From Posidonia oceanica (taxonomy: Eukaryota > Streptophyta > Magnoliopsida > Alismatales > Posidoniaceae): DNA of 64,000 nt. Numbering within the stretch: the stretch's first letter is position 1; each line of letters opens with the position of its first letter. Below the pieces are notes generated by a model. The model was given only the letters and a program-made list of their open reading frames with translations, was not told the origin of the DNA and searched no databases. Location of the stretch: the NCBI GenBank assembly GCA_037176725.1, contig JAZBRS010000020.1, positions 56,944,001 through 57,008,000 on the forward strand, given 5' to 3'. Positions 1 to 11,185 of this stretch are shown here, piece by piece. Made by a program: the position numbers and the translations under genes.

Positions 1-2040
1 TTTTTGCTTGCCTTTTGTTTTCAAAACTTCTTCTAATGCATATCTCCTTTTCAAAATTGCATTCTAAGCCCAGTCTTTTGCAAAACCGCATGCAACCCCT
101 CCTGTTTTCAAAGTCCCTGCCTGTAAGCCCCAATCCTTTTCAAAAATTTGCATTTAAGCCCCTTTTCTTTTTTAAAAATAGCATTTGAACCCCCTTTTTT
201 CCTAAAAGTCTTCCTCCTTGTCTTTTCTTACTTTCCGCATGCATTCGCATCCATGTAGCTTTGCATTAAGCATCTTTTGCACACACCAAAGCCCCCTTAG
301 CTCCCATCCACCTGGGGGGACCTTCTTGCACACCCCTAGGATCTCCTGAACACTTAGATCTACTTTTCTCCCCTGTTCTGGCCCTCCTGCTTTGAAGCTG
401 CGATATCTTCCAATCCGGCCGTTGGATCTTCCCAAATAAGCTGCCCAGACGACCGCGGCGAAGCGCTCTTCAGCATGGACCAAGCAGATTTCAGATCAGG
501 CCCCAGGACTTCCAGGTATGTCCTCCTGAACCCCTGCATTGCATTCATCTGCATGCCATTTGCACTGTTTGCCTCGTTTTCGTTTTCTGTCTCTTTGAGC
601 ATGTAGAATAGGACCTCCTCTTCTTGTCTATCAGCTCCGATCTCCGTTTCGCGTTTCCCCAGGTGTTTTGTGTTATATTTTCCCTGGATTCACCACTTAA
701 TGCGACCTTCTTCCCCCTTTTCCACGATCCGATCGCATCGCGAGCTCTGGGCAGCGTGCGAGACAGATCGTGGAGCGGTTTAGTGGGAAACGGTCACAAA
801 AAGTGGTAATCCCTCCATTTGCTCACTTCTCCCCTTTGTAGGTCTCCACACCTACTCCGTGTGGCCCCGAACAGCGCCTGTTCTCACACATACGTTGTTC
901 TACTTCTCCTTTTGCTTCTTCCAAGCTCTTTCTCTGCATTAGCATTCGCATGGCTTTTTCGAGGTTTTACCTCGCTGCTTTTGGCACCGTTTAGCGTGCC
1001 CACTCTCGTTTTGGCACCGTTTTGCGTGCCCGCTTTGTCTTTGGCACCGTTTCGCGTGCCCGCTTCGTTTTGGCACCGTTTTGCGTGCCCGCTTTCTCTT
1101 TTGCGCTGTTTTGTGTGCCCACTTCTTTTTGGCACCGTTTTGCGTGCCCGCTTTCTCTTTTGCTCTGTTTTGTGTGCCCGCTTTCGTTTTGGCACCGTTT
1201 TGCGTGCCTGCTTTGTCTTTCGCGCCGTTTTACGCGCTCGCCTTGTTTTTGGCACAGTTTGCGTGCCCGCTATCGTCTTTTGCACCGATTTGCGTGTCGC
1301 CTTGCTTTCTTGCTCGTTTTGGCGTGCCGATCTTGTTGTTTTGCTCCGTTTTGCGTGTCGTTCTTGTTTCTTGCCTCGTTTTGCGTGTTTTACGCCGCTT
1401 TCTCTTGCACGTCGACCGCATTGCATGGTTTTGCCGTTGTTTTGCTTTTTCGCTTGCATTTGCATATAGGGCAGTGATGCTTACTGCCTGGAGTTCACAC
1501 GAGCTGGGTTTCGCCCGGTTCGGAACACAGATAGCGTAGCTGAGCACTTAGACAGCACGTTTACTTCCTTGCTTTGCATCTCTCCACTTAGAGCACACCT
1601 TGAGCATTCATTTAGGCACTCATAGGCACATAGGCATTCAGATCTGCATTTCCCTGCATATGCGAGCGTAAGCCTAGAAAGACCGATTCTCGGGCGTGTT
1701 GGGGGTGCCTAACACCTTCCCCGCACGTAACAGGAGTCCTTGCCCAGTCTTTTGGCCCGCAATGACCATATTGCCCTTATCCTAGGCTAGAGTCATTTCA
1801 TTTGCATGTATTTGCATTTGTTTCCTTTGCATTACTTTGCTTTGCATTTCTTGCTTGGTTTTGCGTGTTAATTCACGCATTTCCCCCGATTTTCCTTGTC
1901 TCCCGTTAATAGACATGGTGGCGACTCTGATTTGTCTTATCTTTCCTTTTTTTCCTCGATTTTAAGTGTTTTCGAGTTGAGCCTCTTCCTCGGATCAATC
2001 GCCGCTAATAGTAAGCCTGATTCCGATTGTGATTACTACA
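1..2040 (+). repeat. 5' LTR of element A (3' part only)
   Basis: This matches 21268-23189 nearly base for base and ends in GATTACTACA at 2040, directly before the primer site. It holds a pyrimidine-rich stretch, a TTTTGCGTGCC minisatellite (955-1400), a candidate splice acceptor (AG at 1468-1469), and a last ~570 bp that is conserved in all the A, C, D, E and G LTRs. That conserved part opens with a small hairpin (GGCAGT-GATGCTT-ACTGCC) and includes TGGCGACTC at 1919-1927, a copy of the primer-site core inside the LTR. It is 118 bp longer than the matching part of the 3' LTR, with the difference lying in the minisatellite. The promoter-bearing first part of this LTR is outside the window. Confidence 0.93.
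955..1400 (+). repeat. LTR minisatellite, CGTTTTGCGTGCCCGC-type units
   Basis: About 15 degenerate units of roughly 25-30 bp, each with TTTTGCGTGCC followed by a T/C-rich spacer. The array keeps several frames open on both strands, which produces long but meaningless ORFs. It lies just upstream of the candidate LTR splice acceptor and has counterparts at 22245-22540 (A 3' LTR), 29380-29600 (C), 36820-37470 (solo LTR G) and, reversed, 43680-43960 (E). Copy number differs in every LTR. Confidence 0.85.
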
Positions 2041-2041
2041 G

Positions 2042-2058
2042 TGGCGACTCTGCTGGGG
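2042..2058 (+). other. Primer binding site of element A, tRNA-Arg type
   Basis: TGGCGACTCTGCTGGGG begins two bases after the 5' LTR end. From memory, the 3' end of plant tRNA-Arg(ACG) plus CCA is complementary to TGGCGACTCCACTGGGG, so 15 of 17 bases match. A tRNA-Arg primer is characteristic of Ogre elements. This is where minus-strand DNA synthesis would start. Confidence 0.85.
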
Positions 2059-3301
2059 ACGGCAGACTCCAGCTTTCACTCTTGGCTTTTTCGCTCGCTT
2101 GTTTTGCAGCTTTGTCTGCCTTGTGTGCCTTCTCTGCCTGTTTTGCTCGCTTTTCTGTGTAGACTCCTAGCAAGTCGCTTCGTCGCTACTTTGCTTAGGT
2201 TTTGCACCTCTTTTCGCCTCGGATTGTGCTCCTTTTTGCTTGGCTTTGCTTCTCTGCTTGTTTATTTACTTATTGTCTTGCTTATGCTCCTACTTCCTTT
2301 ACAGCTTACTTATCTTTATTTTCTGTTGCTTACTTGCTTATTATTGCTTTAATTCTCGCACATTGCATGTCTACATACTTGTTTGGCAACAACACATGCT
2401 TTTTGAATGTTGAATGCTTCTTTTACACCTTTGCTATGTCACTACGCACGCACATGCCTTGCATACGTGCCTTTTGACTTGATGAATGTTTTTTTTCACC
2501 ATCATGCTCACAAACACCTGCACATGCCATGCACTTGCCTTTTGTTGTGTTGAATGATTGTCTGCCTGCCATGCTTGACTGATTTTCTTCCCTTTCGCAC
2601 ATGCCATGCCTAGGATAGTAGAGACTTGTTTGCTTTCCCCGTGGTTAACTAAAAATGGCAAGTAAAAAGAACTTTTAGGAGCAACTAGAGACTCTGAACA
2701 ATCCTTCACCCCCTTGGGTTAATAAAATGTGCAAGATAAAAAACTTTAATCATTTGCATAAGCATCATATAGGGCATGCATTCTTCTCATCTGAGTCCAC
2801 CTACTAGTCTGCGAAGGACGGTCCCGGCTTCTTGTTCCACCGCTTTGGGCGTGGCACGAGTCAGTCGGTCTGTCCCCCCCTCGTCTGGGGGTCGTGTCGG
2901 TGTTAGTAGAGGGTACCACCCACGCCTTGGCGGGGGGTAGAGGCCACCAACGCACCACCCTGTCATTTCCTGAGCTTTGGGCCGGGGAGTTAGACAGGGA
3001 ACCTACTTTTCTGACCTGAGTCGGTGACCCGCACACCCAGGGATACCTGAAGTAGATTACCTTACTAGGACACACTAGTTAGGTGAGGGGGGGCATACTA
3101 GAAAGCATGCATATCATTCATGCCATTTAACTAACTCATTTGCATTCATCTTTTTAGTTTCTAACCCTAATTTCCTTCTGTTGTGTCAGCGTGATCGGTA
3201 AGCGAGTTTCCCTTTGCCAGAGCTCGAGTACCGACCCCCGTTGACACCCCTTTTGCGACTTCATTCGCGACCATTCCCCCTCTGAGCTATCTGCATTTGC
3301 G
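2059..3301 (+). other. Untranslated leader of element A
   Basis: No coding signal. The first 600 bp is T/C-rich (CTTGC, TTGCTT runs). A block at about 2770-3010 is strongly conserved with the leader of element C (31009-31210), although the flanks are not. It contains a hairpin at 2875-2891 (CCCCC, loop TCGTCT, GGGGG) whose counterpart in C (31101-31115) keeps the C/G stem but has a different loop (TTATCCA). By position this could be an RNA packaging, dimerisation or translation element; that is inference. Confidence 0.6.
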
Positions 3302-3775
3302 ATGATAGCTCCTCTTAGGAATCACCGCTTGAACACTCGTCGCAGCCCTATTCTCACGCGATCTAGGTCAGCAATGGCCCAGTACGTTAGTGAGCCTTCC
3401 TTCACTCCTCTCTCGGAGGGTGTTTCCATTCCGGCCCCTCCGGTTGCTCCTTCTGTCCCCCTTGTTCCCCCTCCGACGCCAGGGTTTCCTCCCCTGACGT
3501 CTCTAGGTTCTCAGTACGTCTCGGGACAGTGGCAAGCATCTCTTCCTCCGGATCCGGTCGCCGAGTCTATCTTGACGGCCATTACTCGCGCTCCGGAGAC
3601 GCCATTGCCCCCTCCATCCCAGGGATACGTCACCTTTGACATCCCTCCTACCGCTGCTGCGACCTTTACTATAGAACCCTTTCCTCCTGGACAGTTCGTG
3701 TCCGTGCCATTCGCTTCTCAACCTTCGCCGGCACTGCACTTCAGTGTTCCCGCTGCCGAGACGCCCGAGGCGTAG
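3302..3775 (+). CDS. Pro-rich 157-residue ORF upstream of gag (ORF1-like or Gag N-terminus)
   Basis: This frame opens at ATG 3302; a second ATG at 3374 begins MAQYV, matching MAQHT at 31535 in element C. The product is rich in Pro, Ser and Val with no domain I recognise. It ends at TAG 3773-3775, and the same frame continues directly into gag. Element C has a TAG at the same relative place (31919-31921), in both cases following a GCG codon. The stop may therefore be a genuine ORF1 terminator, since Ogre elements are known to carry an extra ORF before gag, or a readthrough site, rather than a random lesion. The two copies are otherwise poorly conserved here. Confidence 0.5.
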   Translation: MIAPLRNHRLNTRRSPILTRSRSAMAQYVSEPSFTPLSEGVSIPAPPVAPSVPLVPPPTPGFPPLTSLGSQYVSGQWQASLPPDPVAESILTAITRAPETPLPPPSQGYVTFDIPPTAAATFTIEPFPPGQFVSVPFASQPSPALHFSVPAAETPEA

Positions 3776-5980
3776 TACCAGCACCTGATGGAGCTTGCCC
3801 AGAGACTGCAGGGCATGGCTCTATTAGTTCGTCCTTCCTCCATTCCTGTCGTTCCTGCGGTTCCTCTGAGGCCAGTTCTTGCATCTCATGCATCAACCTC
3901 CACACCTCCGCCTCGACCATTGTCTCAACTGCTCACGGTTCCGACGATGGGGGCCCGTTTACCGCCTCCTGCTGCACAACACTTAGCACAGCATGCTCCA
4001 CTTCCCTCTGGTGGTCAGTCTTTTGGACCGGCTGGAGCCCAGTACCTCACTGGCTCGCTGTCTGGCACCCCGCCCGTACAGCAACTGGTGCTCCGTCATC
4101 CTACTCCTCCCACAGCACAGCATGGCATCTGCTCTTCTCCTCTGCATCAGGTCCAGCATCCTGCATACACTCCTGCACACACAGTCCCCTAGCATGGATA
4201 CGCCGGCCATCCCGTTGCTCCACCAGGCGACGCTATGGTAGATCCGGAGGAGCACTTAGGTGCGACCCATTCGGCGTATGTGCTCGCCACCCCTGCTGAT
4301 CCCTCTCCTACAGCAGCAATCCCAGACCCCATCAATAATCGGATGGACGTCTTGGAGAAAGCACTACGACTAGTGCAGGGTACTGAGCACCAGACCTACC
4401 AATTCTGGGACCTCTGCTGCTTTCCAGAGGCGGGGTACTCCCTCCGAAGTTCAAAATCCCGGACTTCGAGAAGTATAATGGTAGGGGCTGCCCCCGTAGC
4501 ACACTTGATGGCGTATTGCGGTGATCTCGCTCAGCTTCAGGCTGACGAGAGGTTGCTGATCCGCTTGTTCCAGAAGAGTTTGACCGGGCCGGCACTCAAG
4601 TGGTTTACATCGCTTGATATGTCAGCCATCAAGACTTGGAACGACCTCAGTCAGGCGTTCTTGGAACAATACTCCTTCAATCTCGATCTGGTCCCAAAGA
4701 GGGCGGACTTGATCGCAATCAAGCAGAATTCTAGCGAGCCGTTCGGGGAGTATGTCGGCCGCTGGCGCGCCCTTGCCTCTCAGGTTCGAGATAGACCCTC
4801 TGACGAGGAGTCTATCGAGATCGTTATCAAGGGGGCACAGCCATCTCTTGGAGCTCTGCTTAGCATCCAACCAGTCACTACTTTTGCGGCACTCATCAGA
4901 GCTGGAGCGCGCGTGGAGAGTTCTTTGCGGAGTGGCAACTTCCCGGCTCTCTCTGCGTTCGCTAAGCAGGCCGCGATCAGCAGCAACAGTGCCAACAGCA
5001 GCGCATCCAACAACAACAGCGGCAGCAGCAACAATCGCCCGAAGAGGAAAGACTCGCCGAAAACCGCTGTTGCATTCGTCGACTCCCTTGCTGTGCCTGT
5101 TCGCTTGCCATCCCGGCCTGCCCCAGCTCAGATGGTGTACGCTCCTGCACCTAGGAATCCACCCACACCACAAATCACAACCATCGCTAGACCGGTCTAC
5201 CCTGCCGCACCGGTTCAGCAAGGCTCGTACCAGAGGCAGAGAAGGCCACCCATTGAGAAGCGGAAATTCGCCCCACTGGTGGAACCGCTCACGGTCATCT
5301 TGCCAAAGGTTGCATCGCTCCTGAAGTTCCCGGAGGTTCGTCCGCCGCCAAGTCCTCTGCCGCATTGGTTTAGGGCGAACCTCTTCTGCAATTTCCATCG
5401 AAGCGTCGGGCATTCGACGGACAATTGCTACTCCCTGCGGAACGCAATTCAGGATCTGATCGAATCGGGAATGATTGTGATCGACACGCACGAGGCACCC
5501 ACTCAAGCACACACCCATGCATCTGCACATTCAGCTGTTCCCCCTCATGCTGGCATCATCCACCAACCCCTACCAGAGCACACTTATTCGGTAGGGGCTG
5601 GAACCTCAGGCATTCACTCTGTCTTCCCTTCTGGGCCTACTACCTCCGTGGTAGACCCTTCTGATCTTATTTCTGATATCTCTGAGCCTTTCCCAGTCAG
5701 TCTCTATCTCGCGGCAGTTGCCGGCTCCGAGTCGGGAGTTCACTCGATCCGACCGCGTGCCAGGCCGGAGCGCCCTCTCGCGCCCCCCACCGTGCCTCCT
5801 CAGGCTCAATCCCCTGTACACCTCCTAGCTAGGGCCCAGCCTAGTTCCCCCATCCACCTCTTAGGACGACCCTAGCTACACCTTCTAGGCAGACCTCAAC
5901 CTGCCCCAGCCTTCCCACCCCAACAACCATACCCACTAGAGAGACCTCAGCACCCAATAGGTCCCCCTGTAACCCCTCCT
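3776..5980 (+). pseudogene. gag: gag of element A (capsid domain and zinc knuckle), broken by stops
   Basis: Gag would form the virus-like particle and bind genomic RNA. The capsid-type region (about 4530-4940) includes KSLTGPALKWF, FGEYVGRW and IRAGARVESS, typical of Ty3/gypsy Retrotrans_gag. A Cys/His knuckle, C-x2-H-x5-H-x4-C, begins at 5387 (CNFH...GHSTDNC). Between them is a Ser/Asn-rich linker, and after them a Pro/His-rich tail. In-frame TAG codons occur at 4190-4192 and 5873-5875; both fit CAG-to-TAG changes. Around 4430-4490 two small insertions (+2 then +1 relative to element C) shift the frame over about 20 residues, so a motif of the type PKFKIPDFEKYNG is present only in another frame. 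All other segments, including the protease downstream, lie in the same frame. Confidence 0.85.
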
Positions 5981-7183
5981 GTGCTCGAAGCACGTGCTCC
6001 AATGGTTATTGACTTAACCTTGGACACCCATCGCGTCCCTTACAGCTACGCCACAGAGATGTGCGCGGAAGTAACGCGATCAGGGAGGGTCTACAGGCCC
6101 CCAACACCGGCAATTAGGCCAACTCACCCTAGACCTGTTATGCCCCCACCCTCTAGCCAACCCATAGCAGATCCAACCTCAAATCAACCCGTAGCAAGCC
6201 AAATCCCTGCCCAGCCAGTAGCGGCCCAGCTTCCTGCCACTACCCCCTCAGAGCTTGCCCAAACCACTCCTCCTGTTGCCAAAAAAAGCCAACCTAAGGC
6301 AGACATAACCTCCCAACTTAAGAAGGTCAAAGCTGACATTTCCATTTGGGACCTAATCCACACCTCTGCCGAACACCGTGAAGCTTTTCTTCACGTGTTC
6401 CAAGCTGCCCGTGTGTCCCAGTCTATTGAGCCTTCAGCCTTGGAGAGCATGGTAGGGTTGATTGCGGAGCCCCAGGTCATCTCTTTTACAAGTGATGAAC
6501 TACCTCCGGCGGGGATTAATCATAATCAACCCCTGTTCGTCACGGTGCAGTTCAAAAACTTTCGCATTCCCCTAACACTGGTTGATAATGGGTCAGGCCT
6601 TAACGTCTGCCCCTTGCGTACAGCAACCAAGCTCGGATTCAAAGCCGAGGACATCACGCCAGCCGTGAAGGGAATGACAGCTTTTGACAACACACACCAT
6701 GACGCTCTAGGGATCCTGATCATCCCCCTCGCTATTGGCCCGGTCGTCTTCGATGTAGAATTCTATGTCGTTGACTTGAAGCCGAATTTCAATCTTCTGC
6801 TTGGATGCCCTTGGCTCCACAAGCATCAGGTCCTTCCCTCGACCCTCCATCAGATGACAAAGTACCGTCGTGGCGATGATGTCATTGTCGTCATGGCGGA
6901 GAACTTTGAGAAGGAGCGGATCGAGGCAGTCTCCCCCGTGTCTTCGCAAGCTATCCCGTTTGACCCCGAGACTTCCGAAGCTCTATATCGCGTTAATCGG
7001 TGCGAGCCGGTTAACTTCATTCCTGATCTTGAACGTGTCAACTCCTTGGCCGTTCACAGCAACCCCTTCCGAATGGTCGAGAATGTATGTCACAGGTGGG
7101 GTTACGTAAAGGGTACGCCGCTCGGGCATCACGGCCAGGGGATCGCAGAGCCGATCGTAGCGGTGGAGCGGAGGAAATCTTAA
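5981..7183 (+). pseudogene. Aspartic protease region of the element A polyprotein
   Basis: This segment is in frame with gag and pol. After a Pro/Gln-rich stretch, the protease has its active-site motif LVDNGSGLNVCP with Asp at 6584, a form of D-(T/S/N)-G seen in Tat/Ogre elements, followed by hydrophobic strands (FDVEFYVVD, NLLLGCPWLH) typical of retropepsins. It would cut the polyprotein. A Gly-rich stretch near 7100-7160 resembles the G-patch-like tail often found after Ogre proteases. The segment ends at TAA 7181-7183, beyond which the same frame stays open for almost 4 kb. In known Ogre elements an intron lies between protease and RT, so this stop could be intronic or simply a lesion. 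Confidence 0.8.
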
Positions 7184-10100
7184 GGCCTCGGTTACGAACC
7201 TAAGCTCAACGAAGATCACTGCCTTCAGCTCAAGGATCAAGAGCCAACCATTCCCAGAGACCTCACTAACTTCACCAGTGCAGGGGTTCTGGGATCAACT
7301 GATGATCAAGCTGCGGTGCCGGCAGAAGATTGGGTCTGCATTGAGGACTATTACTCGGATGAGGAGCAGTCTGGCACAGTAGAGGCAGTCCCAACCAGCA
7401 GCAAGGCAATGATCAGAGCAGAGGCCACACAGTCAGTCTATTCAGCTCTTCCTCTGGCAGAAACAGCAGGCAGCTCAGCAGGCCCTGTGGCAGAACTAGC
7501 AAGCCCTCACTCTTTTGCAGCCACATCAGCTTCCCAAGTACAGTCAGCAGCAGTGCAGGAGTCAGAGAAACTCCTTCTGGCAGAATCAAGCATGCTACCA
7601 GCGGTCACAGCAACATCAGTGCTAGTGTCCCTATCTCTGGAGGGACAATTAATCAACTCAGTCAGCAGCGCGGCTCAGCCCGCTTCAGCAGCCACATCTC
7701 CAGGGATGCAGCCGGCGCAGTCCGCTTCGCATCCTCCTGACAACCAGCAGCAGCTCTCATGGCAAGACCCAATGGCGTCAGAGGCTGCACTCTCTCAGTT
7801 ACGGCCTGATACAAAAGGCCAACTGAGCACTACACTCTCCGGGCCCTTGAGCCCTCCAAAGAGCACCTCTGCTTACTCTCCAACAGTGACCCTGGCAGCC
7901 TATTCATCTGTGGCACCGCTGACCTGTCTATTTGGGCCTTCTACATCGGAGTTGCCACCATCGGACGCGCCCGTGAACCAGATCATGCAGATTCCAAGGG
8001 CAGCAATCCGTCTTGCAGCCGGGCCAGTGCCGCAGGCCCCCGGCGCCTACTACGTCGACTCCCCCTCAGACGAGGAAGAAGGAGTGGCGATAGAAGCCCA
8101 GGTCGATTCTTGGATGTCCGACTTAGAGCTACTTTATCAAGAACAACTCGAGTCGATAGCAGAAGACCTGGCAGAGCACCAAGCTGCAGAAAGGAAAGGA
8201 AAAGCTGTAGTCACAGACCCTCCTCTGCAAGAAGACCATGCCTCTATCAAGGTCCTGGAAGAAGACTCAGCAGCGCCGGACTCCCCTAGACCAGATGAGC
8301 TCATCACTCTCCAGTCGAAAGGCGGGTCTAGGTGGTTTGTGCAACACATGCCTCACCGGAGCAGCATAGCGAGCGGCAATGCCCAGATCCGCCGCCAGTC
8401 CGGCACACCCTCCACAAGCACACTAGAAGACTCAGAAGAGGAAGCATCAGCAGTGCAAGCAGCAGCAGTAACAGAGCAGAAGGCAGAATCAATAACAGAG
8501 TTATCAGCAGCTTCAGCAGCAGAATCATCAGCAGAGCATTCAGCAGAATCAGCAAGGCCCTCAGCAGTATCAGCAGAGCACCCAGCAGAATCGGTCAGGC
8601 CAGAGCAAACAGTAGAAGGAGTTGCTGGGATGGAGGTCGCGCATCGAGGCTACAAGAATACCCGAGTGAGCGTGACCATCCTGAAGCGTCACCAGGGCCA
8701 AGCAGCGGAACACATACACTCTTTCGACATCACAAGTCCTTCTTTTGAGAAAGAGATCCTCTTGGAACTCATTGCTTATGGAGAGGAGGATGATACGGGC
8801 ATGGACGAGACTGATGAATCATTGCCCGAGTTCCGGCCCTATGACGACGACCCAGAAGGCCCCAACCTCCACGTTGAAGAAGAAACAGAGGTTGTCAACA
8901 TCGACACAGCTGAGGAAGTCAGAGAAGTTCATATTAGTGCCCAGTTGTCCACCCAGGCTCGAGCAGAGTTCATCGCATTCCTGAAAGAATATGCGGATGT
9001 CTTCGCCTGGAGTTACGAAGATATGGTCGGCCTTGACATAGAGGTAGTGGTGCACAATCTACCCTTAAACCCAGATGCCAAGCCAGTGAAGCAGAAACTA
9101 AGAAGATGGCGACCGCAGTGGCTGCTCATGATCAAAGAAGAGATAATGAAGCAGCTCAGAGTCAACTTTCTGAAGGTCGTCCTTTATCCTGAATGGCTGG
9201 CAAACATTGTACCTGTGCCCAAGAAAGATGGCCGAATCCAGATCTGCATCAACTACAGGGACCTGAACAAGGCGAGCCCCAAGGACGACTTCCCCTTGCC
9301 TCACATTGACGTCCTAGTCGACAATACAGCGGGCCACAAGATGCTCTCCTTCATGGACGGCTTTTCTAGATACAACCAAATCAAAATGGCAGAAGAAGAC
9401 ATGGAAAAGACTTCATTCATCACCCCTTGGGGAGTCTTCTGCTACCAAGTCATGCCGTTCGGCCTGAAGAATGCTGGTGCGACCTATCAGAGGGCCATGA
9501 TTGCGCTGTTCCATGACCTCATGCACCAAGAAGTGGAGGTCTATGTAGACGACATGATTGCTAAAACCAGAGAGCCTGAAGACCACCTTGCCTGTCTAAA
9601 AAAGCTCTTTCACCGTCTACGGAAATACAAACTGCGCCTGAATCCCAAGAAGTGCGTATTCAGGGTGTCTTCTGGCAAATTACTCGGCTACATTGTTAGC
9701 CAGAGGGGGATTGAGGTGGACCCATTGAAAGCACAAGCCATCGTGGACATGCCACCCCCCAGAACTGAAAAAGAAGTCAGAAGTCTGCTTGGGCGTTTAC
9801 AATATATCAGTCGCTTCATTGCACAGCTTACACCCATCTGTGAACCCATATTCAAGCTCCTGAAGAAAAATGCGCAAATCGACTGGAGCGAGGAGTGTCA
9901 GGCTGCATTTGCCAAGATCAAGCAGCTGTTGGTCAAGCCTCCTGTCCTGGTTCCCCCTACACCAGGGAGACCTTTGCTTCTCTACCTTTCTACCACGCAG
10001 CATTCCATGGGCGCCGTCTTGGGCCAACATGACGAATCTGGTAGAAGGGAGCACGCCATCTATTACCTGAGCAAGAAGTTTAACGAATGCGAAGCCAGGT

Positions 10101-11185
10101 ACAGTACACTAGAGAAGACCTGCTTGTCCCTTGTCTGGGCTGCACAGAAACTAAGACACTACATGATGGCATACCCAGTACAGCTCTTATGCCAGCATGA
10201 TCCTATCAAGTTCCTTTTCCAAAAGCCGGCCATGGTAGGCAGATGTGCTAAGTGGCAGGTGTTACTGTCTCAGTACGACATCACCTTTGTCACACAGAAA
10301 TCCATGAAGGGCCAGGCCATGGCAGACCATCTTGCTGACCTTCCTCTGCCTGAATACCAACCCCTCCAGACGCAGTTCCCTGATGAAGATATCCTCTTCG
10401 CAATGGAGGGCTCTGAGCAGAAAGATCTCGAAGAACAAGAGGAATGGCAGCTCTACTTCGATGGTGCAGTCAACAAAAAGGGCCGAGGCGTAGGCGCAGT
10501 ACTGACCACGCCCCAGGGACAGATGATTCCCATCACGAGGAAGCTGACTTTCACCTGCACAAACAATGAAGCGGAGTATGAAGCATGCATCCTAGGGTTG
10601 AAAGTCGCCCTCGAGCACAAGGCGCAGAAGCTGCATGTGCACGGTGATGCCATGCTAGTGATCTCTCAAGTGAACGGCGACTGGAGGACAAAAGACCCCA
10701 AACTTGTGCCGTATCACGAACACCTGCTGAGGCTGATGGAAGAATTTGAGAGCATCTACTTCACATACATGAACAAAGCCAAGAACGCGTACGCAGATGC
10801 ATTGGCGACTTTGGCATCCTGGCTCACTATATTTGAAGACGGTGCAGTGGATGTATCTGTTACTCGCATTGAGCAGCCTGCATATTGCCTGAGCATAGAA
10901 GAGACGGATCCAGCAGAGGAGCAGCCCTGGTATCAAGATATAAAATCTTTCCTGGAGTCTGGCAGCTTTCCTCCTGATGCCACGGCAACAAACAAGAGAA
11001 CTCTGGCGCGTCTGGCGTCAAAATATGTGTTGGGGGCTGGGCAGCTGTACAGAAGGTCATATAATCAGATGCTACTGCGCTGCCTGGACAAATCAGAGGC
11101 GGACACGCTGATGCTTCAAGTGCATGCAGGGACCTGTGGCCCGCACATGAACGGTGTCCTCCTAGCCAAGAAGATCATGCTCTAG
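7184..11185 (+). pseudogene. pol: Reverse transcriptase, RNase H and second (archaeal-like) RNase H of element A
   Basis: The frame is open from 7184; the first in-frame Met is at 7316, giving 1289 residues. About 430 residues of Ala/Ser/Glu-rich, low-complexity linker come first (7316-8620). RT spans about 9070-9870, with KKDGRIQICINYRDLN, FMDGFSRYNQI, VMPFGLKNAGATYQ and the catalytic YVDD at 9542-9553. The normal Ty3 RNase H follows (9935-10370; AVLGQ, AIYYLSKK, TLEKTCLSLVWA). A second RNase H begins near 10445 with YFDGA, EAEYEA, HGDAMLVI and YADALA, supplying the D-E-D-D set; this duplicated, archaeal-like RNase H defines the Tat lineage. The start of integrase is included before TAG 11183-11185. 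The RT/RH block itself has no stops. Confidence 0.92.

Noticed and set aside
819..1547. Long overlapping frames on both strands in the LTR minisatellite (up to ~216 codons), and the same at 22086-22688 and 36737-37546
   Set aside because: They are products of a tandem repeat with few stops. The peptide is a repeated Phe/Cys/Arg or Lys/Arg/Thr pattern, it differs with copy number, and no other LTR keeps the same frame.
2042..2058. Possible tRNA gene at the tRNA-Arg-like sequence
   Set aside because: Only the 3' end complement of a tRNA is present, in the position of a primer binding site. There is no cloverleaf.
4622..5530. 302-codon minus-strand frame opposite gag
   Set aside because: It is the shadow of the gag coding strand, with no recognisable domain. 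Some Tat elements have antisense ORFs, but at other positions.
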